The position numbers and the translations under genes are program-made. A stretch of 64,000 nucleotides of DNA from Epiperipatus broadwayi (taxonomy: Eukaryota > Onychophora > Udeonychophora > Euonychophora > Peripatidae). Below the pieces are notes generated by a model. That model worked only from the letters and a program-made list of their open reading frames with translations, searched no databases and was not told the origin of the DNA. Positions 24,587 to 37,380 of the stretch are shown here, piece by piece. The stretch covers positions 5,017,576 to 5,081,575 of the forward strand of contig JAQFVV010000036.1 of NCBI GenBank assembly GCA_028023455.1, read 5' to 3'. Every line of letters begins with the position of its first letter. Within the stretch, counting starts at the first letter, position 1.

Positions 24587-27500
24587 TGTAACGATTTTTA
24601 TAAATTGCCATTTGTAACAATATTTATAAATTAATATCAATATGTATTTGTAATTATTAAATTAATATAAAAGATATGTATTTGTAACTATAATTTGTAA
24701 CTATTTTAATATGTCACATTGGTAACCATAATAAATATTTAGATAGGAAAAATTATTAATTATTAGATATATGCCTATCCAATCTGTACCATTTGTAACT
24801 ATATTAATTCATCATAACATAGATAAAGAAATTATCGAATCACTATGCCACTTGAAAATATCAGCATTAAAGATTCTTGGTATTTATTTATATATTGGGG
24901 CAGTCATCTGAACAATAAAACAGCAACTGAATAAAAGTACCCACTGTGAGATTCCTGGAGTGCCTTATGCTTATCTCCAATACTAGGTTCTTCTAACAAA
25001 GAATCCTTCCTATCCTTCTTTCCAAATATATAAGACCATTCATGGTCATATGCACACACGGGTGCTATTCATGACAACTTATAAAAAAATATATTTTATA
25101 AAACTAATATTATGAAGTTGGAAAGGGATGATATCATTCTTTATTCAGTTTAGCTAAGTACATGTGTTTTCCCATGAGCGCCACTAGATTGTTTTCAATC
25201 TAGATAAGTATCTATTTATAGTGTACTTGAGTTCAAACTCATTCAGTACATATTTATTACACATGACTGGGATGACTATTGAACAAAAATGACATTCTTA
25301 CATTTTATCTATATTGATAAAATTACAAGATCCCAATATTACCAAAGTTTATACTATAGATCAAAGATTCTTATAGACATTGCTAGCTCATTAGCGTATA
25401 TTGATGAACAGACATGTATAATCCTATTAATGGCTTCCAAACAAGCATGTGAAGACCATTATTGATATTGATGGCCATTTAACTAGATTATTTATCACAA
25501 TAAAGGTAATAATGATGATGATGATAATAATATCATAATAATGATAATAATAGTGATGTCATAATAATGATTATAATAGTGATGATGATACCAGCCATGG
25601 CTTATTAATAAACTCACAACAATAAATTCATCTTTATAAACTTATAGGCATCTCTTAAAATTATCCTATTTCATACTGGGATTTAATAATACTAATGGTG
25701 ATGATTGATCATCATGAATCTCTTTGCATAATATTCAATTTTCTATAAACCCCTATTTACTAAAATATATTCATTACGCTAAACATTAAATTTAATGATT
25801 ATAATTTATTAATGATGATTGATGGCGATCATAACTTTTATATAGTATTATTTGAAACATTTTTAACTAATAACATGATATCCATCTTTGATGAGGATGA
25901 TCTAAATTCATGGACACAACACAATTTTAGCTTTCTATGTTGAACTATAATTATCAAAATTTGTTTATTCTCAAGCATAATCCTTAAATACCCAAATATC
26001 AACATTCTAGTTTACCTATTATTTTGCGGACGCTTAATATTTGCAAGTGATTGCTCAATATATACGAATGGTAATACTTAATAACTGCGAGCAATGATGC
26101 TGAATTAAAATGATAGAATTAAAACAAAAAAAAAAACACAATATTCTTAATAATTACTCGGAAACCGATTAAGATATATAATTATATTTTATTAACACTA
26201 CTACTCTTTCTTTTCTTCTTTAAAGCCAAATCAACAATTAAATAAATGGCTTATTAATATAAAAATTTATAAAAATTAATATAAAAAAAAATTTATATAA
26301 GTATAAGCAAATAAACTTAATATATAGGTTTGTCACTTTTCTTGATATCTCAAAATAAGCTGACTTAAATCAATATTAGAAAAAAAAATACATATTCTAT
26401 AAATGCTTATTTAAGAATTTTCTTACTTATCATATCATAAAATAAATTTCAGGTGTAACTTGTATATGTCATTTCATTTCCATTCAAATGTAATGCCCTA
26501 CTTTTTAATTTACCATTTTAAACTAATCATATATAACCTATTCTTTAATGTGTTTGGATAAGCAGTTACACATTCACGCATTCGGTAATGTTAACATATA
26601 TGTTTAAAATGTATACCCATAAATTACACATATAAAATATCTTTTTTTCTTTTGCAACCTTATAGCGAAAGAAAAATAAAATACATATATTAATTTTTTA
26701 ATATGCAATAAGATAAAATAAAAATAAAAAACATTATAAATGCATATATCTATAGGTTGCTCATTATCATTAACATCTGAAGAACAATTAAAAAAAAAAC
26801 ATTTCAACATTACAATATATAATAATAAAAAAAATAAAAAAAAAATAATGAAAAATTTAAGTTTAAAGGTTTAAACTATGTTTGTGCTATGTTGTGAGAT
26901 ATTGCAAATAACTATAGATAAACAAGTCTTTAATGTTTCTGTATCAAAAAAGAAAATTGCTTTGACCAGTAAATTAAGGTTTACTTTTAATAAGTAAAAG
27001 AATAAAATCGGTTATAGAAAGTTCATATTTACCCGTCTACTTTTTACTTCTTATTAATGTCCTGAATTTGAATTTTCAGACTGCTTTTCTTTGCTCACCA
27101 ACAACAACAACAACAAAAAAAAGAAAGTTATTGCAGATACTTTTAAAATAATACTGAATCAATTGACTTTGCTTGTTTCTTCAATTCCATTATTATTCAC
27201 TGTTGATTGGCTTCCTTCTACCATTTAAAAAAAAGTTATTATAAGTACTTTGAATAAGTAGGTACTGGTGGATTTGCTTGTCTCTTCCTTTTTAAAAAAT
27301 AATTGCTGTTGAATCTTTAGATGATTGAGGTGGTTTCAAACTTGGTTCTACATGGCTGTTATAGATTTTCTTTTCCTCCTATTTCCTCTTCTCCATTCAT
27401 CCGAAGGCAATGAGCTTTTAATAAGCCAGGAACTAGAAACAAAGCATTCCATATAGCTTGTGTGGTTGGCTTCAAAATCTATCATTTTGTTGGTTATTAC

Positions 27501-28243
27501 TGGATACATGACTTCATAGATAGATCAGCGATTTTGACTCATTCTGTATGAACCAGGAAGCAGAAAAAATGGTTTAGCAATGCAGAGGCATTGTATTATG
27601 CATAACCAAATATATTAATATCATTTTTATATAATTATTACTAACTTCGAATAAATTCAATCTTGTTCCATTTCTCTCCTCTCCTTTAATATTGCTGGAA
27701 ATTGCTTTATATAAACGCACATTTCATTTGCTCTTTTTTTTTTCAACTTTCAAGGAGTGAGAAAAAAAAATTAAAGCGATCACTCTCTTTATAAAAAAAA
27801 AATCCGAGCTTACATTTCTGCTTAAGAATAATAACAAGGAAGGACTGACTGAGTTGAGTCTCAAAATAATAATAATAATTTGAGTGACTCTCACTCTAAA
27901 AAAATTTATGACTAACTGATCATCTCTTTTAAAAAATTTATGACTGACTGCTCAAAAAAAATTGTTTTAATCATTTATATCGCGAATTTCAACCAAAGAA
28001 AAAAAAAAAACATCTGGAAATCTTTATCTTAAAAAAAAAATCAAAGCTTCACAAGTTTGATGTCTGCCACAATCAATAAAGACTTAAAATTGATCGCTAT
28101 CGTTATCTACATCAAAGCACCTCTTTTGTAAAAATAATCTTAAGATACAGATAACAACAAACCTGGAATCTATAGCCATCAGGAATAAGTGTAAAAGCAT
28201 CTTTGTGTTTGTACAGATCTATTCATTGTGTCACACGTGTACA
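24587..28243 (-). repeat. Candidate 3' LTR of the Ty3/gypsy element
   Basis: A 17-base string TGTAACGATTTTTATAA at 24,587-24,603 recurs at 35,211-35,227, directly beside a candidate primer-binding site, as expected for matching LTR edges. At the other side CACACGTGTACA ends at 28,243 and abuts a polypurine-like tract (minus strand). The interval would be a 3.66-kb LTR, unusually long, and it may contain insertions. Inside it are degenerate CATTTGTAAC-type repeats near 24,610-24,800, a GAT/AAT trinucleotide patch at 25,508-25,595 and no coding frame. The second LTR copy cannot be compared because it is truncated. Confidence 0.35.
25508..25595. repeat. GAT/AAT trinucleotide-rich patch
   Basis: Interspersed GATGATGAT and AATAATAAT runs over about 90 bp. 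Simple sequence. Confidence 0.8.
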
Positions 28244-28257
28244 TTTTTTTTTCTCCT
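28244..28257 (-). promoter_or_regulatory. Candidate polypurine tract of the gypsy element
   Basis: On the minus strand AAGGAGAAAAAAAA immediately precedes TGTACACGTG, the expected arrangement of plus-strand primer tract then LTR 5' end. It lies about 300 bases beyond the end of the integrase frame. Other purine-rich tracts exist in this AT-rich region, so the call is tentative. Confidence 0.35.
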
Positions 28258-28548
28258 TATCAAACAATCTTAATTGCTTTATTTCACACTTTTCTGATTT
28301 ACTCTATTTTAACAAAAATGAAAGTTAAATAAATTTAACACATATTATTTAATAAAAAAAAATATTATATAATAAATCACAAAAAGAACTGCTTATTCAT
28401 AATAATAAATCTATACATATAAATCTCTGTATGTATAAAAGAATAAAAAAAATTTTTTTTTTTTAAATAATTGAATACTATATATATATATATCTACATT
28501 TGCCTCACCCCCAAACAAAAAAAAATTTTTGAATATAAAAAAAATTGC

Positions 28549-29292
28549 TTAGGTCATGAGTGCCATTGGTTTTAGGCTACGTACATTATATGTGCCTTTT
28601 ACTCCTTCTGACGATTCTAGTACAAATGCATTTTCCCCTTTTCTTTCCTTTAGCATGAATGGCCCTTCATATATATTATAGAACTTTTTGAATGTATGCT
28701 TCTGCGGGTCGCTAACATGAGGAGTTTTAACAAGGACATGATCGCCTACTTTGAACTGAGTGGGTTTCTTTGGACCTTTGGTAATCTGTTTCTTAGCCAT
28801 TCCTTGCAAGTTGTTCCTTGCTATTTCCACTAGGGTCTCTCTACTGATTTCTTCCTCCTTTATGCTGGGCAGTGGAGTCTTTATAAGGTTTGGTTCTCTC
28901 TTTCCATAGTGTAGGTGAGTTGGGGCAAATTTTGTGGATTCATTTTGGGTGATATTAATATACCCAACCACTTTGCCTAATTGTTTAACCCAACTCTTAT
29001 GATGGCCCTCCAAGTAAACCCTTAGCAATCTCCCTAACTCCCTCATGACTCTTTCACAGGGGTTAGATTGGGGGTTACGAATGGAACTTAGTACATGTTT
29101 AATCCCTTGGTGCTGTAACCATCGGTTCCACTCCTTGGAGAGAAAAGAGGTGGCATGGTCTGTTAGAATAGTTCTTGGTTTTCCCACTAAGGTAAATTGT
29201 GAACTTTCTAAATTTTTAATTGCCCCTCGTGCATTGGCTTTGTAGACAGGATATGCAGCAACAAATTTCGAGAAGACGTCATAAGTAACCAA
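28549..29292 (-). pseudogene. Ty3/gypsy integrase core and C-terminal domain
   Basis: A 247-residue frame continuing the pol polyprotein after a frameshift at about 29,285. It carries the integrase catalytic centre after its first aspartate (which sits in LLAIDLGYL at the end of the preceding frame): the second aspartate is in ILTDHATSF and the glutamate in NPCERVMREL. The C-terminal half (PTQFKVGDHVLVKTP...FKKFYNIYEGPFML) matches the small beta-barrel or GPY/F-like module of gypsy integrases. All three catalytic acidic residues survive, but they are split over two frames. Confidence 0.85.
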
Positions 29293-30991
29293 GATCTATA
29301 GCCAATAGATCATTTGGCTCATTAGGAATAATGGGTTGCAAGATCCCCGCATATGAGCGACTAGTATACTTGGATTTTAAACAAATTTCACAATACTTAA
29401 GACGTTGTAGTATTGAGGCATACATATTGGGCCAGTAGAATAGTCTCTTAATAACATATTCCACTTTTCTAGGTCCATAATGCCCATACAAGCAGTGAAC
29501 ATAATAGATTAATTTTCCCCTAATACTTGTGGGGATGTATATTCTCCATGAAGTCTCCTGATGTTCAACTGTTTGGTAATGCAATAAATCCTGTTTTATA
29601 CAATATCTAATGATGGATTTATTTGTTATCATTTTATTAACTGCATCCCCTTTAATTTTTTTAGACAAATAGGCCATTATTGGCTGTAATTTAGGATCTT
29701 GGCTTTGTAACTGGGGTAATTGACTCAATTCTTTTTCCACAGAATCATCAACAACAAGGGTTATGGCTGCTATATATGCCTGGTCTAGATTTACATGTTG
29801 TGGTTGGATTCTCACAGGATTTCTACTGAGAATATCTGCAACCACATTTTCTTTGCCTTTACAATATTGAATTTGGTAGTTGAATTGTTGCAGGAATAGG
29901 CTCCATCGGATCAGCCTTTCATTGTTTAAATAGCTCCTATTCAGGAACTCTAGGCTCCTGTGATCCGTTATTACGACAATGTGGGATCCCACCAGGTACT
30001 GCTTAAGTTTCTGAAAGGCCCAAACCACTGCTAATGCTTCTTTTTCAGTTGTAGTATAATGTAATTCAGGCCCTCTCAGAAGACGACTAAGAAAGCAAAG
30101 TACCTGTGGTCTGTGATCTTGATCTAATTGGAATAAGATCACCCCCAGCCCATATCCACTGCTATCAGTTTGTATATAAAAGGTAGCTTCAAAGTTAGGA
30201 TATCCTAATATGATTTGTTCAAGGAATTTAGTTTTAATGAGGTTCATTTCTGTGGAATGTTGCTCTGTCCATTTCCATCTAGTGTCCTTTCTTAGTAATT
30301 GGGATAGATAAATGGTGTCATAGGCAAAATTTTTATAAAAGCGATGGTAAAAATTGCAGACACCAAAGAAGGATCTTAGCTGCTTTTTATTTTCTGGCTG
30401 TGGAAAGTTCCAGATTGCACTTATTTTATCAGGGTTTGGTTTTATTCCATCCACTCCCACCAGATGACCTAGAAATGGTATTTCTTGTACAGCAATAGTA
30501 CTTTTGGCGAGATTAATTTTTATATTTTTCTCCTTACATTCAGTTAAAAAGGTATTTAAATGTTGGAGATGTTCTGCTGCATTGCTTGAGGCAATGACTA
30601 TATCATCAACATATGTTGTGATGATATTTTTAACTTCCTCTGATAGTACTCTATCTAGGCATCGGATCAAGCCTGCGCTACTATTTATCAGACCAAAGGG
30701 CATCCTTTCAAACACATATGAATGACCCTCATGTCTAAATGCAGTATACTTTTGATCCTCTGGGTGCAGATAGATTTGCCAATAACTGGCAGTCAGATCA
30801 AAGGTACTGAAAATAGTTTTACCTCTGAATCTGATTAGCAACTCTTGTATAGTGGGAGGGACGTCCCTTTCTGGGATGGTTAATCGGTTTAAAAACCTTG
30901 CATCTAAGCATACTCTGACAGTGCTATCCTTCTTTCGGACAATAACCAAAGGGTTGTTATATGCAGATGGACATTTTTTATGACATTCCAT
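29279..30991 (-). pseudogene. Ty3/gypsy reverse transcriptase, RNase H and integrase N-domain
   Basis: A 570-residue frame. RT occupies about residues 1-220, with catalytic Asp in FDLTASYWQ (~65) and YVDD (~127-130). The connection and RNase H follow, with acidic residues in YIQTDSSG (~276), TEKEAL (~318) and ITDHRSLEF (~343). The integrase zinc-binding region near the end has HCLYGHYG...CEIC. The frame starts inside the RT fingers; its upstream part is in another frame, joined at about 31,000. The domain order RT-RNase H-integrase places it in the Ty3/gypsy group. Catalytic residues are intact, suggesting a relatively recent element broken by small frameshifts. Confidence 0.9.
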
Positions 30992-31536
30992 TCCACCATT
31001 TTTCTAACTTGGGCATTGACTTCAGCCCTGTATTGGTAGGGGATGGGGTATATTTTACATTGATACGGTTCCGAATTCATTAATCGGATCCGATGCACAT
31101 ACCCCTTAATAATGCCAGGTTTTCTGGAAAACACTTCCATGAACTTACAAAGAAGGTGAAACATTTTCCCTCCCAAATCAGGGTCTATACTCTCAATTCC
31201 TTTTAATTTATGTCTCACATCCTGCTGAGTGGAAGCCTCTTGGATTGTAGCAATGCTGGCTTGATAAAATGGTATTCCTCCTTCCAGGACTTCATCTCCA
31301 CTCTGACATCTTATGTGCTTGTTATAAAAATCGATCACACTCCCATGCCTATTTAAAAAATCGGATCCTAATATAACTTCATATATAAGGCCTTGCATGA
31401 TCAAGAAGGCATGTTCATATGAGTGAGATCCTATTTGTAGGGTAAGCCATACTTGCTGGGTAAATAGCTTGGCCTTTTTGCCATTAGCTAATATAATAGC
31501 AGTTTGTTTCATAGGAAATTTGGGGAATTTCCTCAT
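30904..31536 (-). pseudogene. Ty3/gypsy protease C-terminus and RT N-terminus
   Basis: A 210-residue frame. Early on it has LIYEVILGSDFLNRHGSVID, the typical C-terminal ILGxDFL motif of retroviral-type aspartic proteases. It then runs into the RT N-terminal region (YPIPYQYRAEVNAQVRKM, EWNVIK) before the frame is lost near 31,000. The frame overlaps the RT frame by about 90 bases because of a frameshift. The protease flap/DTG part is upstream in another frame. Confidence 0.85.
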
Positions 31537-31747
31537 CCTCCCTTAGCATTTTATGATACAGTGCTTCAGAGATTATTGACACCTGGCTCCCTGTGTCCAC
31601 TAATGCCTTGGTTTCTATTCCTAAAATGACCAGTTTGATCTCTGAACAGCCACCTAAAGTATAACATGCTGGCAAAGGTTCACTGTCCAGATCATCACCT
31701 GTGTCCCAACCTAGATTCATTGTTAAAATCTTGTCCTTGTTCCCCAA
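31484..31747 (-). pseudogene. Ty3/gypsy aspartic protease, DTG part
   Basis: An 87-residue frame with ETKALVDTGSQVSIIS, the DTG active-site motif of retropepsin-type proteases. The frame ends at about 31,484, and the rest of the protease continues in the 30,904-31,536 frame, so one indel near 31,520 splits the domain. It lies just downstream (in element orientation) of gag. Confidence 0.85.
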
Positions 31748-31794
31748 GTTAGCAATGGGCTCCCGCAGCAGGGAACATTCCGTCGAGGCCCGTT

Positions 31795-32958
31795 TTAGTT
31801 TGTTGGGTTAGCCTTAGTCATTATCTTTATAGACTTTTGCTGCACCTTATGTGGAGCATTATTACCAATTCCTGAGCAACTGGCTACTGAACTTCTATTT
31901 CTATTAATCATGGGTCTACTTTGCATTTGCTGATGGGAATTATTCCCAGGCCTACCTATGTGTGGTTTACTAGGTTTTGTTGGAAAGTGTCTGCCTAGCT
32001 GATTGTTTCCAACACTCACACTGGAGACTTTATAATTATAGTTCTCCTTCCTCCTAGGATAACCTTCGGCCATATTTTCTGTGGCTCCTAGGGCATCTAA
32101 CATATCTGCCACTCTCTCTAGAGAGTATACATCAGCAGCTATTAGGGCCTGCTCTACCTGTTTTGGGAAGTTCCTTCTGGTTATCCTAATGATTTGGGGC
32201 TCAGATAAGGGACATGCTGTAAGCATTTTTAAAGTAGCAGCCTGACTATGGAAGAACTGAGTATAAGTTCCTTCTCTAGGGGTATATTTTTGCTGACTAA
32301 TTTTGTACTTAAGACTATCCTGTTTCTCTTCGCTCCAGAATGTCTGAAGTAGCATACTCTTAAAGTCCCCATATGTTTCGGGTCTATAAAAGAGTGCACA
32401 CCACCAACTTTTTGCTGAGGCATGAAGGTGGTTGCTCGCGACTGCTAATTTTTCTCGGTCATTTAGTCGACTCAAAGAAAACAGTTCATCGAGACCATTC
32501 AAATATTCTATGGGATTTTCTCCATATTCACCCCTAAAAACTTTCACTTGTATATATTTAGCTATGTTGCTACTTCTTCCCTCATTTATTAAACTATCTT
32601 CCTCTTCCTCTGTCCTTCTGGGACCCTTTTCTATTATCTGCCCACTTTCTATTCCTATAGGATTATTCTCGTATATCTCGGGCCCTAAACTTTGTGGTAT
32701 TCTATTTGACCCACTACTTGAGGTTGCCTTAACTTGCATTTCTTTTATTTCTGTGAGTTTGTCTTCCATCATTATCAATAATTGATGGTTTAGGTCTTTT
32801 TCCTGGCAACGCAGGTATTCTTTGACTTCCTCCACTACCATTCTCTGCTGATTTTCCAGCTTTTCATTAAAGTCAACTTGATCCTTCTGGCTATTGACTT
32901 CTAATTCTATTACACTTTGTTTTAAACTTTCTATTTCTTCTCTTGTGGTCCCTGTCAT
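31795..32958 (-). pseudogene. Ty3/gypsy gag, capsid part
   Basis: A 387-residue frame. The middle part (YLNGLDELFSLSRLNDREKL, AKSWWCALF, YTQFFHSQ) matches the retrotransposon gag/capsid pattern. The first ~60 residues are coiled-coil-like and continue the protein encoded by the upstream frame; the shared continuation shows that a frameshift near 33,130 divides one gag. The tail is basic and Ser/Asn-rich. I see no CCHC zinc knuckle. It forms the particle that packages element RNA. Confidence 0.75.
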
Positions 32959-33131
32959 TTGCTCCCCTATACTCTGTACCTCTTTCTGTACTTTCTTTAG
33001 CTCATGATCTGATTTACCTTGCTTTTTTCCCAGATCTTTATATTCTACTTTTAACTGTTTCTGTACAGCAGCTACCTCTAATTTTAAAGTATTAATCTCA
33101 CTGCTTACACTTTCTTTGAAATTATTCTGAG

Positions 33132-33671
33132 CTATTTTAAGGCTTTCATTTTCTGATATCCTTCTTGTACAGCTACCAACTCTTCCTTTACAACACTAAA
33201 ACTTTTCTCCCAACTTTCTTGACTTGTTGTAAATTTATCGGCAAGTTCCTTATATCTTATGTCACATCTGTCATCAAACTCTTGCCATTTGTTTTTTAAT
33301 TCTATTTCAATATTCTCAATTTTTTTAGATTGTTGACCTATATCTAGCTTCATTTCCTGAGCTTGTTGGTCTAGTTTATTATCTAACCTTTGAGATTGTT
33401 CATCAAAATTCTGATTTATCTCTTGTTTCATTTCCTTCATCTCTTGTGATTGTTGATCAAATTTATTATCAAATTTCTGATTTATTACTTGTGATTGTTG
33501 ATCAAATTTATTATCAAATTTCTGATTCATTTGGTTCATGCCCTCTTTCATTTCCTTCATCTCTTGTGATTGTTGATCTATTTTACTCATTAGAACTTGC
33601 AACCACTCTGGAGGGCCTTGCTTCTCTACCTCCTCCTTTCCTTCCATGACAAATTCTTTATCCCCTTCCAT
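33132..33671 (-). pseudogene. Ty3/gypsy gag N-terminal coiled coil with repeats
   Basis: A 179-residue frame beginning with MEGDKEFVMEGKEEVEKQ. It has repeated modules of the type NQKFDNKFDQQSQ and QEMKEMK (about residues 30-110), a low-complexity helical repeat, followed by further heptad-like sequence. It ends at a frameshift into the capsid frame. The start codon at 33,671 is the first in frame after a stop-rich leader. The repeats suggest internal tandem expansion. An oligomerisation role is inferred from the coiled-coil pattern only. Confidence 0.65.
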
Positions 33672-34373
33672 ATTATTTTTTTTTCTATACGTATTTATAA
33701 ACTTATATTACTAATTGCTTTTCTGCTTTATTCTGTTTTATTTATTATGTTCTGATTTATTCTGTTCTGCCTTATTCTGTTCTGCTCCCTGATTTCCTAT
33801 ACATCCAGAGCTAAACATCTTTATCTATCCTCATATACCTTAAAATTTTCAACCACTCTTTCTCAGCCATAATTCTCCCCATCCATCTATCTATATCCCA
33901 AGTGCCTTTATTTAACGTAACCTCCATCATCAATCATTTTTACTTATATCTAATTGACAAAGTATGATGTCATTTTCCTATTTAAAACATTTATTTAAGA
34001 AAAAGCTATCTCTGTTTTTACTGTGCCCTTTTTATGCCATCATTTATCTAGTTCTTAATGCTTTTATAAAACTTAATTCTCTCTATGCCCTTTTTAATAC
34101 ACTAAGCAAAAAAGAAAAATTACTTATATAACATATGTGCTAGATTTATAACAGAGTTCATGTCTCAAGTCATTTATATACTCATCTATCCTTCTAGAGA
34201 TCTGACAGATATTGACAGCCAAAAGAATGATTAACAATTCACAATCATGAGATAGACAAAAGAATTCAATCACTGCACTTAAAACACAATGCTCCATGAG
34301 CACTCAGATGATCACCCCAATTCAATCACTCTAAGCTACTACAACCCATAATAGTTTATTGCAAACATTGCTG

Positions 34374-34575
34374 CATTGCCCTGCTTACTTCCAAGTCTTA
34401 GGGGCTTTAATTCGTAAAATACTGCCTTGCTTATCTTTAAAGTCTTAGAGGCAACAATTATATATCAGTAAAACAAAATACTGCCTTGCTCTCTCTGGAG
34501 TCTTAGAGGCGAAATATTATGTATCAGAAAAATTATGCCTTGCTCTCTCTCTGGAGTCTTAGAGGCGAAATCATG
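34374..34575. repeat. ~57-bp tandem repeat in gypsy leader
   Basis: Units share TGCCTTGCT, CTCTCTGGAGTCTTAGAGGC and ATTATGTATCAG-like blocks. Four occurrences of AGTCTTAGAGGC or AGTCTTAGGGGC lie at about 34,397, 34,441, 34,500 and 34,553, the outer ones more diverged. Confidence 0.8.
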
Positions 34576-35189
34576 GCAGGCCTACTGTTAACTGCTTCAT
34601 GATAAAACAACTGATATTATAATCTGGGTTGGAGCAGTGAATGAGATAAATCAATCACCAGTGGCATGAATACATCACATTCTCAAGGCAATGACAAAAA
34701 TTCTCCATCCATCATCACAACTGTAACACAACCAACCAAACTCCAACAATCAAATATCCAATCAAACCTCCAAAATCATAAATTTTCTATAACACAAACT
34801 TTTCAAATATGAACAAAATTATCACTCCACACTTCAAGGCTATTAATATTTCTATGCTTATTTAATTGATAAGCAAAATATATAATAAAAAAAAAACAGT
34901 GTTATTAACTTTAACACATTATAAGTTGTGATATCATTATATTTTACAAATTGAAACTAAGCTCTATAATGACTGAATTCATTTATCATCATCAAAAATG
35001 CAATAACAGTAATCATCATCATCTAAACATCAGGCCAAAATATTTGTATACACTAATAATAAAAAAAAAATTGCACAGAAAAAAAAAAATTCTTTTTTTT
35101 TTTTTTTTAAACTATACATCTGTCATCACTATATACTACCCATCTCTCATGTATGTGGGGTATTTCAAGCCATTATTTGGCTTATTTCG

Positions 35190-35208
35190 AGCCCTAGTTG
35201 GTGCGCCA
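35190..35208 (-). promoter_or_regulatory. Candidate tRNA primer-binding site of the gypsy element
   Basis: On the minus strand the sequence begins TGGCGCACCAAC two bases after ...GTTACA, the standard spacing between a 5' LTR end and a primer-binding site starting with TGG. Read on the plus strand, TTCGAGCCCTAGTTGG then TGCGCCA looks like the T-loop, T-stem, acceptor strand and CCA end of a tRNA, so complementarity extends beyond 18 nt. I cannot name the tRNA. Confidence 0.55.
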
Positions 35209-35231
35209 TTTGTAACGATTTTTATAATATA

Positions 35232-37376
35232 TATATAATGTTCTTAATAGATTTAACACAGGAAGTGATCATCGATTAGTAAGGTGCAAGATGCGTGTTA
35301 ATGTAAAACTAGAAAGACAAAAATTGTTAAGAAAAACAATATTTACAGTTGATATTCCTAATCTTCAGAAACATTCTAATGAATTTAAATTAGAACTTAC
35401 AAATCGATTTCAAGAATTAGTAGATTTTGAACATGATTCAGATTTGAATGAAATTAATATGAAAATAACTGATACACTTTTAAAAACTGCAACAAAGTTA
35501 GCTGGTAGACAAAAGCAGCAATTGACCAACAAAATTTCTATTGAAACTAGAGAATTTATGAAGAAAAGAAGAAATATGAAGATATACAAAAATGATGCAC
35601 TAAAAAGAATTGAATATCTCGAATTTTGTAAAATGGTGTGGAAAAGAGTTGAAAACGATATAAGAAAATATAACTGTGAACTAGCAAGAAAAGCTGTAGA
35701 AGAAAATAAAAGTCTTAAGAATGTAAGACAACATTTTGGTATTGGTAGGAAATTTATATCTGCAATAAGGAAAAAAGATGGAATTATTACTAAAAAGAGA
35801 GATGACATCGTGATATTGGTAGAAAATTTTTATCAAGAATTATATAGTAATAAAGATCAAGTACCTCCTATATCTATTACATCTTCCGAATTGTCCAGAA
35901 TTTTAAATGAAGAAGTGAGAAATGCAATTAAATGTATGAAGAAAGGAAAGGCTCCAGGTAATGATGGAATTATAATTGATATATTAAAAGAAGCAGGTGA
36001 AGAAACAGAAAATTTTTTAGCAAAGTTATATACCAAATGTCTAAATGATAAAGATGTACCGGATGATTGGAAGAATGCAGTAATAATATTAATATTTAAA
36101 AAAGGTGATAAAGAAGATATTAGAAATTACAGACCTATCAGCCTTTCATCAGTTTTATATAAAATTTTTACCAAAATAATTACAACTCGTCTACAGAAAA
36201 CATTGGATTTCCACCAACCAAGAGAACAAGCTGGATTTAAAAGTGGTTTTAGTACAGTAGATCATATTCAGGTATTGAGAGAAGTTATAGAAAGGACAAA
36301 TGAATATGAGTTGTCATTATGTTTTGGATTTGTAGATTATGAAAAGGCATTTGATTCTATAAACATTTCTTCAGTGATTAAAGCATTGGATCATCAAGGT
36401 ATAGATCCAGGATATTGTCATATTTTAAAGAATATTTATAAAAATGCAACAGCAACAATTAGATTACATAATGATACTGGGAAAGTCAACATTGAGAAAG
36501 GTGTAAGACAAGGTGACTCCATATCTCCAAAACTTTTTACAGCAGTGCTGCAAGAAGTATTTTGTGGATTAAAATGGGAAACTAAAGGAGTGAAAGTAAA
36601 TGGAGATTATTTAAGTCATTTAGATTTCACAGATGATGTAGTTGTTTTTGCAAATAATGCTTCAGAGCAGATGAAAGTAGGAAAGTAGGACTAAAGATAA
36701 ATGTTAAAAAGACTAAAGTAATGTTTAATCGGTTTGCTCAAAATATGAAAATAAAGATTGATTATGATGAATTAGAAGAAGTTAACAGTTACAAATACCT
36801 TGGTCAGATTATTAATACAGATGGAAACATAATGGAGGAAATTAATCATAGAATTAAACTTGGTTGGAGTGCTTTTGGTAGAAATAACTTGATACTAAAA
36901 GGAAATATGTCTATGTGTTTGAAAAGGAAGGTTTTTAACAAATGTGTTTTACCAGTTTTTACTTATGGATCTGAGACTTGGACACTCAATAGAAGAGCAA
37001 TACAGAGATTTCAGACCACTCAAAGAAGTATGGAGAGGTGTATGTTGGGAGTAACAAGAAGAGATTGAAAACGCAATGTATGGGTAAGAGAACAAACAGG
37101 TGTTACTGACATCATTGAAAAAATTAAAAGATTGAAGTGGAGTTGGGCTGGACATATTGCTAGAAGAGATGATAATAGATGGACAATTGAAATTTTAAAC
37201 TGGATTCCAAGAGATTTTGTAAAAGACCCAGAAAGAGACCACATATGAGATGGATGGATGAAATAAGAAAGTGTGCAGGGGTGATGTGGAGAAGAGAAGC
37301 TAAAGATCGGAGAAGATGGATTAAACTTGGAGAGACCTTCATCCTGCAGTGGATTAATAATGGTTGATAATGATGA

Positions 37377-37380
<4 letters not shown>
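35232..37380 (+). pseudogene. RTE-type LINE, longest RT-bearing copy
   Basis: 5'-truncated near the end of the endonuclease (SDHRLVRCK-like just upstream). A 465-residue open frame (35,291-36,688) covers the RT fingers (KGKAPGNDGI, VIILIFKKGDKEDIRNYRPISL), palm (FVDYEKAFDSI, KGVRQGDSISP) and a catalytic box LDFTDDVVVF (Asp ~448-449). A ~26-bp deletion relative to the 5.9-kb copy ends it. A second frame (36,721-37,068) carries the thumb and RTE C-terminal region, ending at a TGA and then a frameshift near 37,215. The 3' end is TGATGATGAT running into TA repeats. RTE elements copy their RNA by target-primed reverse transcription. Here the active site is intact but the protein is broken. Confidence 0.9.

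Larger units (their letters stand above)
33672..35210 (-). other. Gypsy 5' leader between primer-binding site and gag
   Basis: About 1.5 kb of non-coding sequence between the candidate primer-binding site and gag. It includes a TTCTG-rich stretch at 33,720-33,790, a ~57-bp tandem repeat at 34,374-34,575 and poly-A/poly-T tracts at 35,060-35,110. A leader this long is unusual; some of it may be insertions. Confidence 0.4.

Noticed and set aside
35410-35808. 132-residue minus-strand frame
   Set aside because: Antisense shadow of the RTE reverse transcriptase.
35291-36688. Functional LINE reverse transcriptase gene
   Set aside because: The DD box is intact, but the endonuclease is missing and a deletion plus stops break the C-terminal part.
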